Origin: Fidelibacterota bacterium
Lineage (GTDB): Bacteria > Bipolaricaulota > Bipolaricaulia > UBA7950 > UBA9294
NCBI GenBank assembly: GCA_024278395.1
Contig: JAJRTG010000081.1
Coordinates: forward strand, 1 to 28,961
Reading direction: 5' to 3'
Length of the DNA stretch: 28,961 nt
In this document: piece by piece, positions 1 to 8,008 of the stretch
How the letters are laid out: each line of letters begins with the position of its first letter
How positions within the stretch are numbered: the stretch's first letter is position 1
Made by a program: the position numbers and the translations under genes
The notes under the pieces: generated by a model
The model's input: only the letters and a program-made list of their open reading frames with translations
What the model was told of the DNA's origin: nothing
Databases searched by the model: none

Positions 1-891
1 GATAAGCCGGACCTGCGCTTCGGGATGGAGATCCACGACCTCTCTCCGGTCGTCCGCGAGAGCGGATTCCGCGTGTTCGACGCCGCGGTGGCGGGCGGAG
101 GGAAGGTCCTGGGGATCAATGCCGTCGGCTGCGCCGGGTACTCGCGGGGGGAGCTCGACAAGCTGCAGGAGCTCGCGATGCGTGAAGGAGCGAAGGGGCT
201 CGCCTGGATCAAGCTGGAGGATGAACCCCGCTCCCCGATCGTAAAGCACCTCTCTGCGGACGCCATTTCCGGGATCATCCGTGATCTCGGGGCGAAGGAG
301 GGGGATTTGATCCTCATCCTCGCTGGGCAGGGGATCGAGGAGGCGATGGGAGCGCTCCGCCTCGAGGTCGGACGGAAGGAGAACCTGGTCAAGTCCGGAT
401 GGAACTTCCTCTGGGTCACCGACTTCCCCCTGTTCGGGCTCGACGAGGAGGGGAACCTGACGAGCGAGCACCACCCGTTCACCTCCCCGCGGGCGGAGGA
501 CCTTCCCCGGCTGGAGTCCGATCCCCTTTCGGTTCTGTCCGACGCGTACGACCTCGTGTTGAACGGGACCGAGCTCGGGAGCGGGAGCATCCGAATCCAC
601 TCCCGTGCGCTCCAGGAGCGGATATTCAACCTTCTTGGGATCTCCAAGGAAGAGGCGGAGCTCCGGTTCGGGTTCTTCCTGCGCGCGCTCGAGTACGGCG
701 CCCCTCCGCACGGCGGGTTCGCCCTCGGGGTCGATCGGCTGGTGATGATGATGGCCGGGGAGAGGTCGCTCCGCGATGTGATCGCATTTCCCAAGACGAC
801 TACCGGGGTCTGTCCCCTCACCGAGGCCCCGATGCCGGTCGAACCGGCGCAGCTCGATGAACTGGGGCTCAGACTGAAGGACGAGGGGTGA
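1..891 (+). CDS. aspS: Aspartyl-tRNA synthetase, C-terminal part (5' end outside window)
   Basis: This class II synthetase charges tRNA-Asp with aspartate in the cytoplasm. The reading frame is open from base 1 and starts with DKPDLRFGMEI, the segment that precedes the bacterial GAD insertion domain. About 296 residues are visible. Then come the insertion domain (roughly residues 15-125), the post-insertion catalytic segment FLWVTDFPLF with HHPFT, the GSGSIRIH strand and motif 3 in GGFALGVDRLVMMMAG, where the Arg contacts ATP. The end FPKTTTGVCPLTEAP is typical of bacterial AspRS. The stop TGA at 889-891 lies just upstream of the membrane cluster, so the genes may be cotranscribed. The anticodon-binding domain and motifs 1 and 2 lie outside the window. 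Identity is secure; whether the enzyme is discriminating cannot be judged from this part. Confidence 0.97.
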   Translation, partial: DKPDLRFGMEIHDLSPVVRESGFRVFDAAVAGGGKVLGINAVGCAGYSRGELDKLQELAMREGAKGLAWIKLEDEPRSPIVKHLSADAISGIIRDLGAKEGDLILILAGQGIEEAMGALRLEVGRKENLVKSGWNFLWVTDFPLFGLDEEGNLTSEHHPFTSPRAEDLPRLESDPLSVLSDAYDLVLNGTELGSGSIRIHSRALQERIFNLLGISKEEAELRFGFFLRALEYGAPPHGGFALGVDRLVMMMAGERSLRDVIAFPKTTTGVCPLTEAPMPVEPAQLDELGLRLKDEG

Positions 892-896
892 GGTAG

Positions 897-1769
897 ACGG
901 ATCGACGCAAGCTTTTCATCCTCTCTCTCTTCCTCCTGATCTTCGTGGGGGTCGCGATCCTGAGCGGCGGTCTCACCAAGCTTCGGTTTCAGCCGGGAAA
1001 ACCGTTTCCCCAGGAGGCTCCCCCGGCTCCCCCGGACATCGGGGAGACGGGCCGCAACCTTCAACCCGCGTGGCTGGCCGAGATGTTTCAGCGCCTCATC
1101 TACGCCATCGTCCTCCTTGCCGTCGTCATCACCGCGATCGGGGCGATCGTCTCCCACCAGTTCCGCCGGTTCCTCCTGCGACAGCTCCCCCCCATCCTGG
1201 TCCTATTCCTCCTCCTCGTCCTGTTCTCCCTCTTCTTCCATCCGGAACAGGCCAAGCTTGCGTCATCCCACCCGCCGCCCCCCGCGGCGCCTCCGGCGGC
1301 GGGGAGCGCCCCGGAATACGTCCCCCCTGCAGTGACCCCGCCGAACTGGTCGGTTGTTCTGATCGCGCTCGGGACGGCGGGTGGGATCGTCGGGCTCGGG
1401 TTCGCCGCGTGGTGGAGGTTCCGCCGCGCGAAGCCTGTTCCGGAGGAGCGGGACGTGCTCGCGGAACTGGGGGTGGAGGCAGGAGCGGCGGCGGCCCGCA
1501 TCCGCAGCGGGGAGGAGCCGCGGGACGTGGTGATCAGGGCGTACAAGGAGATGTGCGACATCCTCTCCCGGCGGGTGGAGAACCCCGACTACCTCACCGC
1601 GCGCGAGTTCGCTCGCCGGCTTCGTGCGCGCGGGATGCGGGATGAACACGTCGACCGGCTCACCCGGATCTTCGAGGAGGTCCGCTACGGCCACCGCGAA
1701 GGGACCCGGTTCGCCGGGGACGCCGTCTCCTGTCTGGAGGAGATCAGGGATGCCTACGCCCAGGGATAA
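897..1769 (+). CDS. DUF4129-type membrane protein of a MoxR/DUF58 cluster (probable ACG start)
   Basis: The C-terminal 100 residues (from about DVLAELGVEAG to the end) look like the DUF4129 domain, which is common beside MoxR and DUF58 genes and at the C-terminus of bacterial transglutaminase-like proteins. Hydrophobic segments predict four membrane spans: the N-terminus, two spans at about 1100-1155 and 1180-1245, and one at about 1350-1425. A Pro/Ala-rich linker precedes the last span. The first canonical start is GTG at 945, but it sits inside a hydrophobic stretch and has no Shine-Dalgarno motif. The same frame opens just after a TAG at 894 and reads TDRRKLFILSLFLLIFVGVA, a good charged-then-hydrophobic membrane anchor. 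I therefore place the start at ACG 897, with GAGGGG 8 bases upstream. A gene finder would probably report 945. The 3' end overlaps the next gene by 20 bases. No transglutaminase catalytic domain is present. Confidence 0.72.
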   Translation, partial: TDRRKLFILSLFLLIFVGVAILSGGLTKLRFQPGKPFPQEAPPAPPDIGETGRNLQPAWLAEMFQRLIYAIVLLAVVITAIGAIVSHQFRRFLLRQLPPILVLFLLLVLFSLFFHPEQAKLASSHPPPPAAPPAAGSAPEYVPPAVTPPNWSVVLIALGTAGGIVGLGFAAWWRFRRAKPVPEERDVLAELGVEAGAAAARIRSGEEPRDVVIRAYKEMCDILSRRVENPDYLTAREFARRLRARGMRDEHVDRLTRIFEEVRYGHREGTRFAGDAVSCLEEIRDAYAQG

Positions 1770-2349
1770 GAGACAACGTAGATGGACCATCGGGCTGCTC
1801 GCGGCCGGTCTCGTCGGGTTCCTCACCATGCTGTTCATCCTCTTCCTCCAGGAGTGGTTCCGCCGTGCAGTAGCCGTCCCCGTCGTTCAGGCATACTGGC
1901 GCATACGATTCTTCCTCTCCCTCCTCCCCCAATACCTGGTCTGGCTCGTTCCCGCACTTGTGATGGGGGCGATCATCCTCGCGCGCCTCCCGCGGACGCT
2001 GCCGCCCCTGCCGCAGGGGAGAGCGCGGAGAACGGGGCGCAGGCGGGAGACCGACCCTCTCCTCTCCCTGGCGGCAACGATCTCCCACGCCCGCCGCCGC
2101 CCGTTCTACCGAAGGACGATCGTGCGGGAGCTCGGAAAGACGGCGGTACGGATCATCGCGAGGCGGGAGGGGCTGTCCCTTCCGGAGGCGCGGAAGCGGT
2201 TCGAGAGCGGCGATTGGTGCGAGAATCGGGCGGTACGGGATCTCTTCCTCTACGCCCGGGGGAACGGAGGAATGGACAAGGTATACGATTTCGAGCGTAG
2301 GCTGGACGAGGCTATATCCGTCCTGGAAAAGCTGGAACAGGGGGTATGA
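1750..2349 (+). CDS. Small membrane protein of the MoxR/DUF58 cluster, unknown function
   Basis: This 199-residue protein starts at ATG 1750 with GGAGGAG about 10 bases upstream, inside the end of the DUF4129 gene. After a basic start (MPTPRDKRQRRW) there are two membrane segments, at about residues 14-33 and 56-77, separated by a short amphipathic stretch. The rest is a basic, helical cytoplasmic domain (residues 80-199) with GLSLPEARKRFESGDW and an acidic/leucine-rich C-terminal helix. I do not recognise the family from sequence alone. In haloarchaea a two-span protein (DUF7269) occupies the same place between DUF4129 and MoxR genes; equivalence is an inference from gene order and topology. 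It ends directly at the start codon of the MoxR gene, so translation is probably coupled. Confidence 0.75.
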   Translation: MPTPRDKRQRRWTIGLLAAGLVGFLTMLFILFLQEWFRRAVAVPVVQAYWRIRFFLSLLPQYLVWLVPALVMGAIILARLPRTLPPLPQGRARRTGRRRETDPLLSLAATISHARRRPFYRRTIVRELGKTAVRIIARREGLSLPEARKRFESGDWCENRAVRDLFLYARGNGGMDKVYDFERRLDEAISVLEKLEQGV

Positions 2350-3300
2350 ATGAAGATAGCCGAAGTGGCGGCGCGCAGCCGCGCGATCATCGACGAAGTG
2401 AGCAAGGCGATCGTGGGGAAGGAGGAGGTCCTCGAGCTGGTCTTAACCGGGATCCTCGCCGGGGGACACATCCTGTTCGAGGACTATCCCGGCCTCGCCA
2501 AGACCCTGATCGCCCGCAGTTTCTCCCAGGTCCTGGGGATCGAGTTCAAGCGCATTCAGTTCACCCCCGATCTTCTCCCCGGGGACATCACCGGCTCGTA
2601 CATCTTCGATCGGGATAAGGAGGAGTTCGTCCTGTCCAAGGGGCCGATCTTCGCTCACCTGATCCTGGCCGATGAGATCAACCGGGCCACCCCGAAGACC
2701 CAGTCCGCCCTGCTCGAGGCGATGCAGGAGTTTCAGGTGACGATCGCGGGGGAGACCCTCCCCCTTCCGGCTCCGTTCATCGTGATCGCCACCCAGAACC
2801 CGATCGAGTATGAGGGGACGTTCCCACTCCCCGAGGCCCAGCTCGACCGGTTCATCATGCGGCTCAAGGTCGGGTATCCGGAGCCCGCCGAGGAGCTTGA
2901 GATCCTGAAGCGGAGGAGGGAAAGGAAGGCCGACGAGATCGTCCTCTCCCAGGTGACGAACGCCGATGATCTCCTCGAGATGAGGGCGGCGGTGGAGGAG
3001 GTGTTCATCGATCCGGATGTGGAGTCGTACATCGTGACGATCGTGACCCGGACGCGGGAGGACACGAACGTGTACGTGGGGGCGAGCCCGCGCGGCTCCC
3101 TCGCCCTGCTGAAGCTGACGCGGGCGTGGGCGGCCCTGCACGGGCGCGACTACGTCCTCCCCGACGACGTCAAGACCCTCGCCGTCCCCGCCCTCGTCCA
3201 CCGGCTCATCCTCAGCCCGGAGCTCTGGTCGAAGCGGATCGGCCCGCAGGACGTGGTGGAGAACATCCTCCGCTTCGTTCCGGTCCCCAAGGTCGATTGA
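2350..3300 (+). CDS. MoxR-family AAA+ ATPase
   Basis: MoxR ATPases are chaperone-like AAA+ proteins that act with VWA or DUF58 proteins to assemble or activate partners, usually near the membrane. The 316-residue length is typical. Walker A is at residues 44-52 (EDYPGLAKT), Walker B at about 104-109 (LILADE), followed by INRATPKTQSALLEAMQE. The sensor-1 region ATQNPIEYEGTFPLPEAQLDRF is textbook MoxR. The C-terminal lid follows from about residue 220. The ATG follows the preceding stop with no gap, and a G-rich Shine-Dalgarno sequence lies in the preceding gene. Its own TGA overlaps the ATG of the DUF58 gene by one base. This spacing argues for one transcript and stoichiometric expression with DUF58. 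Confidence 0.95.
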   Translation: MKIAEVAARSRAIIDEVSKAIVGKEEVLELVLTGILAGGHILFEDYPGLAKTLIARSFSQVLGIEFKRIQFTPDLLPGDITGSYIFDRDKEEFVLSKGPIFAHLILADEINRATPKTQSALLEAMQEFQVTIAGETLPLPAPFIVIATQNPIEYEGTFPLPEAQLDRFIMRLKVGYPEPAEELEILKRRRERKADEIVLSQVTNADDLLEMRAAVEEVFIDPDVESYIVTIVTRTREDTNVYVGASPRGSLALLKLTRAWAALHGRDYVLPDDVKTLAVPALVHRLILSPELWSKRIGPQDVVENILRFVPVPKVD

Positions 3301-4586
3301 TGGAACATCGGGAGCGGTTGGCCGCCGCCGCGGGGATGACCGCGGCGCTAGTCGTGCTCGGGATCGTAGTCCACGACGGGCGCGTCCTTGGACTCGCCGT
3401 CCCCTACCTTGTCTACTTCGCCTGGATCGTCCTCTCCCGCCCCGCAAGCGGCGGGATCGAGGTGACGCGGCAGATTCACCCCGACCGCGTCCCGGCGGGG
3501 GAGGAGATCGAGGTGGTCCTGACGGTGGAGAACCACGGGACGGCCGTCCCGTTCTTCGGGCTGGAGGAGCTCCTCCCGGATGGACTCAACGTCATCGACG
3601 GGGAGACGACCGCGCTCGCCCCGCTCCCCGCCGGGGGGAGAATCTCGATCTCGTACACCATCGTCCCGCAGCGGGGGGAGTACGAGCTACCTTCCGTCCG
3701 GACCAAGCGCTGGGGACATGGGGCACCGGCACCGCTGGTGGAGGAGATCCGATGTCCGTCATCACTCCTCGTCCTCCCCCGGCCGGCCCCGCTCGCGGAG
3801 ATCGAGATCCGCCCCCGTCGTACTCTGGTCTACGCCGGGACGGTGAAGGCGGACGTCGGAGGGGCGGGGATCGACTTCTTCGGATGCCGCAACTACACCC
3901 CCGGGGACGATGTGCGCCGGATCAACTGGCGCGCCTACGCCCGGACCGGGCGGCTCGTGGTGAACGAGTACGAGCAGGAGAGGATCGCCGACGTGAACGT
4001 GATCCTCGACGCCCGTGCCCGTGCGCACCACCGCTCCTCCGACGGGGACACGTTCGAGCCGGCGGTGCACGCGGCGGCAAGCCTCGCCGTCCATTTCCTC
4101 GAACAAGGGAACCGCGTCGGTCTCCTCATCTACGGGGACGTCCTCGACTGGACCTATCCCGGGTTCGGACGCACCCAGCGGGAACGGATCCTCGATTCCC
4201 TCGCCGCCGCCCGTCCGGCGGACAAGGCGGTGTTCGAGGACCTGCGCTACATCCCGACGCGGCTCTTCCCCTCCCGCTCCCAGCTGGTGGTGGTGAGCCC
4301 GCTCGCCGGTGAGGAAGACGTGGAGATCCTCGGTCTGCTGCGGGCACGCGGCTATCACGTGATCCTCGTCTCCCCTGACCCGCTCGACCGCTGGATCGAG
4401 AGGAACACCGGAAAGACGGACGAGGGGAGCCTGCGGCTCGCGGCCCGGCTCATCCGGCTCGACCGCCGTGTCCTCCTCGACACCCTCGCCCGCATCGGGG
4501 TGGAGGTCGTAGATTGGCCGGTCGATGAGTCCTTCGCCCGCGCCGTCGATTGGGCCCTGTCCCGGCGCGGAAGGAGGTTCAGATGA
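3300..4586 (+). CDS. DUF58 domain protein (VWA-like partner of MoxR)
   Basis: The protein has 428 residues. Two hydrophobic segments at residues 7-24 and 28-46 form a membrane hairpin. A beta-rich region (about 50-165) resembling a CARDB/Ig-like fold follows, then the DUF58 signature at 191-210, with the segments DFFGCRNYTPGDD and RRINW. The remainder folds like a von Willebrand A domain: a strand with DVNVILDARA (231-240), then RVGLLIYGD, and LVVVSPLAGEED. The MIDAS pattern DxSxS is changed to DARAR, as in many DUF58 proteins, so metal binding is doubtful. The start at 3300 (TGATG overlap) was preferred to in-frame codons upstream because those lie in the MoxR gene. DUF58 proteins are the usual MoxR partners; the substrate here is unknown. 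Confidence 0.92.
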   Translation: MEHRERLAAAAGMTAALVVLGIVVHDGRVLGLAVPYLVYFAWIVLSRPASGGIEVTRQIHPDRVPAGEEIEVVLTVENHGTAVPFFGLEELLPDGLNVIDGETTALAPLPAGGRISISYTIVPQRGEYELPSVRTKRWGHGAPAPLVEEIRCPSSLLVLPRPAPLAEIEIRPRRTLVYAGTVKADVGGAGIDFFGCRNYTPGDDVRRINWRAYARTGRLVVNEYEQERIADVNVILDARARAHHRSSDGDTFEPAVHAAASLAVHFLEQGNRVGLLIYGDVLDWTYPGFGRTQRERILDSLAAARPADKAVFEDLRYIPTRLFPSRSQLVVVSPLAGEEDVEILGLLRARGYHVILVSPDPLDRWIERNTGKTDEGSLRLAARLIRLDRRVLLDTLARIGVEVVDWPVDESFARAVDWALSRRGRRFR

Positions 4587-5059
4587 GGTGGGCCGGCCTA
4601 CTCCTCTTTCCCGCTGGGATGCTCATCCTCGCTGCGACCGGGTACGCAGACGGGGAAGCGGTCGTGGGAACGATCGCCGTCATCGGCGCAGTCGGCTGGA
4701 TCCTCCTCATCCTCCGCCGAACCGGAGGAGCAGCGGCCCTCCTCGGGGTCTCCGGCGGAATCGGGCTCTTCCTCCTCTTCACCGGGAGCGGGTTCTATCC
4801 GATCCTCGCCGGGGAGGTCCTCGCGATCCTCGGGTTGGAGGCCGGGATGAGCCGTCGCGAGATCTCACCGTTCCCGAAGGAGCATCAGGACAAGTTCTCG
4901 CGCCGGATGCTCCTGCTCCTCGGATCGGCCGGGATCGGGAGCGGCGGGCTGGCAGTCCTCGCCGTCAACCTCCACCTCACCCTGCGGTTCCTTCCGGCCC
5001 TCGGGATCTCCCTCGCCGTTCTCGCCGGCCTCGCTCTACTCCTCCGCCGGGTGAAATAA
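4583..5059 (+). CDS. Polytopic small membrane protein ending the MoxR cluster
   Basis: The start ATG at 4583 overlaps the DUF58 stop (ATGA) and has AAGGAGG six bases upstream. The 158-residue product is almost entirely hydrophobic, with about six membrane spans (near residues 3-20, 25-45, 50-67, 71-87, 108-128 and 133-154). A short hydrophilic loop, RREISPFPKEHQDKFSRRM, separates spans four and five. I do not recognise the family by motif. Its place after DUF58, its length and its topology recall DUF7519 proteins that follow DUF58 in haloarchaeal MoxR loci; that link is inference. It probably forms part of the membrane assembly served by MoxR. The end lies one base from the A-run of a hairpin that terminates the opposite strand. 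Confidence 0.72.
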   Translation: MRWAGLLLFPAGMLILAATGYADGEAVVGTIAVIGAVGWILLILRRTGGAAALLGVSGGIGLFLLFTGSGFYPILAGEVLAILGLEAGMSRREISPFPKEHQDKFSRRMLLLLGSAGIGSGGLAVLAVNLHLTLRFLPALGISLAVLAGLALLLRRVK

Positions 5060-5084
5060 AAAGCGGGCGACCTCGGCCGCCCGC
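5058..5084 (-). terminator. Rho-independent terminator of the exported-protein operon
   Basis: On the minus strand a 7-bp GC stem (GCGGGCG/CGCCCGC, plus positions 5063-5069 and 5078-5084) with an 8-base loop is followed by TTTTT (plus 5058-5062). It lies 27 bases past the TAG that ends the minus-strand operon. On the plus strand there is no T-run after the stem, so it would terminate the MoxR cluster poorly, if at all. Confidence 0.85.
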
Positions 5085-5110
5085 CTCCGCTGCAATCGGT
5101 TGAACCGGCT

Positions 5111-5791
5111 CTAATGCGGCATGGTCAGGTCGCCGCAGAGCATATTCTTCACCCGCTTTCCATCGGTGTAGCCGCTGATCGTCCCCTCGAACGCAGGGAC
5201 CCCGTTCCCTTGCGCCGGATAGAGGTCATAGGAGAAGGTGGCCACATCCCCGGCGGCGAGTTTGTTCAACCACAGGATCTGGAGCGTCCTTCCCGCCCGC
5301 TTGACGAACACACCCCCGCTCTGGGTTGCGCTCACCTGCCAACCGAGGGGGATCCTCTCCTCGATCCCGACCCCGGAGAGATCCGCTTCAGCGATGACGG
5401 TGATGGAGACGGCGATGCTCCCATCGGGCCTCCCCTACACCCGTCGTATCCCGATCAACGGCGATTTTCCGACGAGGATCCCCTTTCGCCGTGCCGTCAC
5501 CCGGCCGTCGCTTCCGACCACGCGCAGGGTCACCTCTTCGTACCCCGCGGCGGCGAAGGTGTGGTCGACGAACGGGTCGGAGCTGGAGAGATCGGATACC
5601 CCGTCTCCGTCGAAGTCCCACTCGTACTCCACGGCCCCGGCGGTGCACGCCTCACAGACGGAGAACGTCACCGCCTCCCCCACCGCCGGGTTGTAGGTCG
5701 TCGGATCGAAGTCGATCCCCTGTCCGAACGCGGCAAGCCCGATCCAAAGAAGGAGCGCGCCGCCCAACGTGATTAACAATCCTCTTTTCAT
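5111..5791 (-). pseudogene. Exported PKD-domain protein interrupted by one in-frame TAG
   Basis: The frame starts at ATG 5791 with GGAGGGGGT directly upstream and encodes a signal peptide (MKRGLLITLGGALLLWIG), then a PKD domain with YEWDFDGDGVSD and the closing VTLRVVGSDGR. At 5435-5437 the frame meets TAG. Without any frame change it then continues for about 107 codons, with GSIAVSITVIAEADLSGVG, IEERIPLGW and the end LCGDLTMPH, stopping at TAG 5111-5113. The downstream half matches the sandwich-like domain that follows PKD in the two larger neighbours (compare TDLAGVGLQENLPVGW), so the gene was whole. The dockerin-like C-terminal module of those neighbours is absent. TAG is the normal stop of several genes here, so readthrough is not expected as a rule. 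A nonsense mutation or a sequencing error are the likely causes. The truncated 118-residue product could still be exported. Confidence 0.8.
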
Positions 5792-5828
5792 ACCCCCTCC
5801 AAAAGAACCCGAGGCCACGATCCGCCCC

Positions 5829-7973
5829 CTAGGGGAGCGGATCGTGAACCGAGGTGTCGGTCAACCAATAAGCGATCAGATCCTGCATCGTCGCCAGATC
5901 AATCGTCGCGCCGTTCGTATACGGCACCTTATCGCCGGAGATCCAGAGCGAAACCGCATACTGAATCTGATCGAACGCGATCTGCGGCGGGAGGCAGAGA
6001 TCGATCGTGTCCTTTTCTGTATCCCAACGCGAGATGACCACCGCGACGGGGAGGTACGCCACGCGTGTCACCTTGTCCTCGCCGAGGACCATCTGCGAAA
6101 GCCGCGGGGAAGAACTCCCCACGATCCCGTTTATCGAGACCTGCTCCACGCCGGAGTCTGGAAGCGGCGTATCGGGAGCGGTCAGGGTGTAGGTGATCAC
6201 GCGTTGATCTCCGTCCTTCAACGTCTCCATGAAGAGCCAGTCGTGCGAGGCCTCCCGCAGGGTGGCGTTCCCGCTGTCCACGGCCTTGAACGTCCAACCG
6301 TCCGGGATATCCTCGTGCAGGCTCAACCCATGCACCTCGGTGTTGGCGGTGATCGTGACCGTCACCGTGACCACCCCGCCGGCGATCGTCTGATCATCCG
6401 GCAGACAGGTGTCGATCGTGCGCACCACGGTCACGCTCGGCAGGACATCGATCGTCTTCGTGTACGCCCCCTTCCCGCCGGCGTTGTCGGTAACGACGAG
6501 CGTCACCTGCACCTCGCCGGCCGCGGGGAAGGTATGGGTCACCTGCGGCGAGCCGGTGGTCTCGTCGAAGATCCCGTCGCCGTCGAAGTCCCACGCGTAA
6601 GAAACGATGCTTCCGTCGATATCGTTGGATCCGCTTGCGTCCAGCGTCGCCTCCACCCCACTGCGCGGTTGTTTCGGATCACAGGTGAACAGCGCCGTCG
6701 GATCGGTGTTGTGCACCGTAATCGTCTCCTCCGCCGCGGCGGAGCGTGCCCCGCGGTCGTCCACCACCACCAGGCTCACGGTGTAGGAACCGGGCTGGGT
6801 GAAGCGGTGCTGCGGATTCTGTTCGGTGCTCGTACCACCGTCCCCGAAATTCCACTCCCACGCTACAACTTCCCCGTCCGGGTCGCTCGACGCATCGGTG
6901 AACTCGACGACATCGCTCGACGAGGGGGCCTGCGGCGAGTACGTGAAACCAGCGACTGGAGGGACGTTGGGGGCGATCACCGAGATCTCAAGCGGGGTGA
7001 TGGGGATGGTGCTTGCCACTCCGCGGAAGTTGCTCAGGGTCACGGTCGAGCCTGCATCCGTCTCCCACTTCCCCGTCTTCTTCCCCTTGAGGATGACCGT
7101 GGCCGTCCAACGGGCACCGAGTCCGAGCGCCCCGATCCTCCAGGTTGCGGTCGTCGTGCCGTCCGGGTTCTGATCGATTCCCGCGGGGGTCGGAGAACCG
7201 CCTGCGTAGCTCAGTCCGGCGGGGATGACCTTCGTGATCGTGATGTCGGTCGCGGCCTGGCGGACGGCGAGGCGCTCCATGATCCGCCCCACCGTCGTAT
7301 CCTTCGGCCGGGGGAAGAAGAGCCCGCCGGTCTTGGCGGCGAACTCCTCGAGGAGATTCTTGTCTATGAGATTGCCGATCCCGACCGAGATGATCTTTAT
7401 CCCCAGCTCCTTGGCCACGTCCCCCTCCACCCCTGGATCACTCCCGACGTTGTTCTGCCCGTCGGTGAGGAGGATCTCACTGAGGACGGCGTTCGGTCGT
7501 CCGTGGGAGGTGAGCTCCTGGCGCGCGAGCCTGAGGGCGTCTCCGAACGCGGACTTCCCTCCCCGGACGAGGTCGGCGATCGCCTTCTTGACCTGTGTCC
7601 GATCATCGGTCAGCGGGATGACGAGGTTCGCCTGCGTGGCGAACGCGACCACTCCGACACGGTCGCCGTCCCCGAGCCTGTTCAGGATATCGAACGCCAT
7701 CTGCTTGGCGGTGTCGATCGCCGCTGTGGCCGAGACATCGATCACAAGCACGCAGTCGATCGGAAACCTGTCGGCCGGTCCCTTCCCCGTCAGGGTGAAG
7801 GTGAGGGTCGCGCTGTCCGGGCTTCCACCGCTCCCGGCGAGATAGATCTCATTCGGAGCAACGGACTGCTGCACCTGGACGTAATCGGCCCCCACAGCGG
7901 CCACCGTCACCAGAACCACCATCAAGAATACGGCGAGGGGAAGCCCCCCCGCCGCGTTGTACCTTCTTTTCAT
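5829..7973 (-). CDS. Exported VWA / PKD / dockerin-like modular protein
   Basis: This 714-residue protein begins at ATG 7973, with AGGAG nine bases upstream. An in-frame TTG at 7982 is possible but lies on top of that motif. Modules in order: signal peptide (1-29); a von Willebrand A domain (about 72-225) with a near-canonical MIDAS (DVSAT at 79-83, later TDGQNN); a DUF11-like beta domain (about 243-330); two PKD domains (about 339-420 and 424-511, with WEWNFGDGG and WDFDGDG); a second beta-sandwich-like domain (515-640); and a C-terminal 75-residue module (plus 5832-6053) containing VVISRWDTEKDTIDL and LIAYWLTDT. The last module is also found twice in the upstream gene. The protein is probably secreted or surface-bound and binds protein or glycan. 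No sortase motif or membrane anchor follows, so the tail may be the attachment device. It lies in an operon of four exported proteins. Confidence 0.88.
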   Translation of the reverse strand: MKRRYNAAGGLPLAVFLMVVLVTVAAVGADYVQVQQSVAPNEIYLAGSGGSPDSATLTFTLTGKGPADRFPIDCVLVIDVSATAAIDTAKQMAFDILNRLGDGDRVGVVAFATQANLVIPLTDDRTQVKKAIADLVRGGKSAFGDALRLARQELTSHGRPNAVLSEILLTDGQNNVGSDPGVEGDVAKELGIKIISVGIGNLIDKNLLEEFAAKTGGLFFPRPKDTTVGRIMERLAVRQAATDITITKVIPAGLSYAGGSPTPAGIDQNPDGTTTATWRIGALGLGARWTATVILKGKKTGKWETDAGSTVTLSNFRGVASTIPITPLEISVIAPNVPPVAGFTYSPQAPSSSDVVEFTDASSDPDGEVVAWEWNFGDGGTSTEQNPQHRFTQPGSYTVSLVVVDDRGARSAAAEETITVHNTDPTALFTCDPKQPRSGVEATLDASGSNDIDGSIVSYAWDFDGDGIFDETTGSPQVTHTFPAAGEVQVTLVVTDNAGGKGAYTKTIDVLPSVTVVRTIDTCLPDDQTIAGGVVTVTVTITANTEVHGLSLHEDIPDGWTFKAVDSGNATLREASHDWLFMETLKDGDQRVITYTLTAPDTPLPDSGVEQVSINGIVGSSSPRLSQMVLGEDKVTRVAYLPVAVVISRWDTEKDTIDLCLPPQIAFDQIQYAVSLWISGDKVPYTNGATIDLATMQDLIAYWLTDTSVHDPLP

Positions 7974-8008
7974 CGCGATCAACTCCTATCGTTCGCTCGT
8001 CCCATCAG

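Noticed and set aside
5435..5437. Amber codon reassignment or pyrrolysine insertion
   Set aside because: TAG ends many ordinary genes in the window, and the interrupted protein is not a known recoded family.
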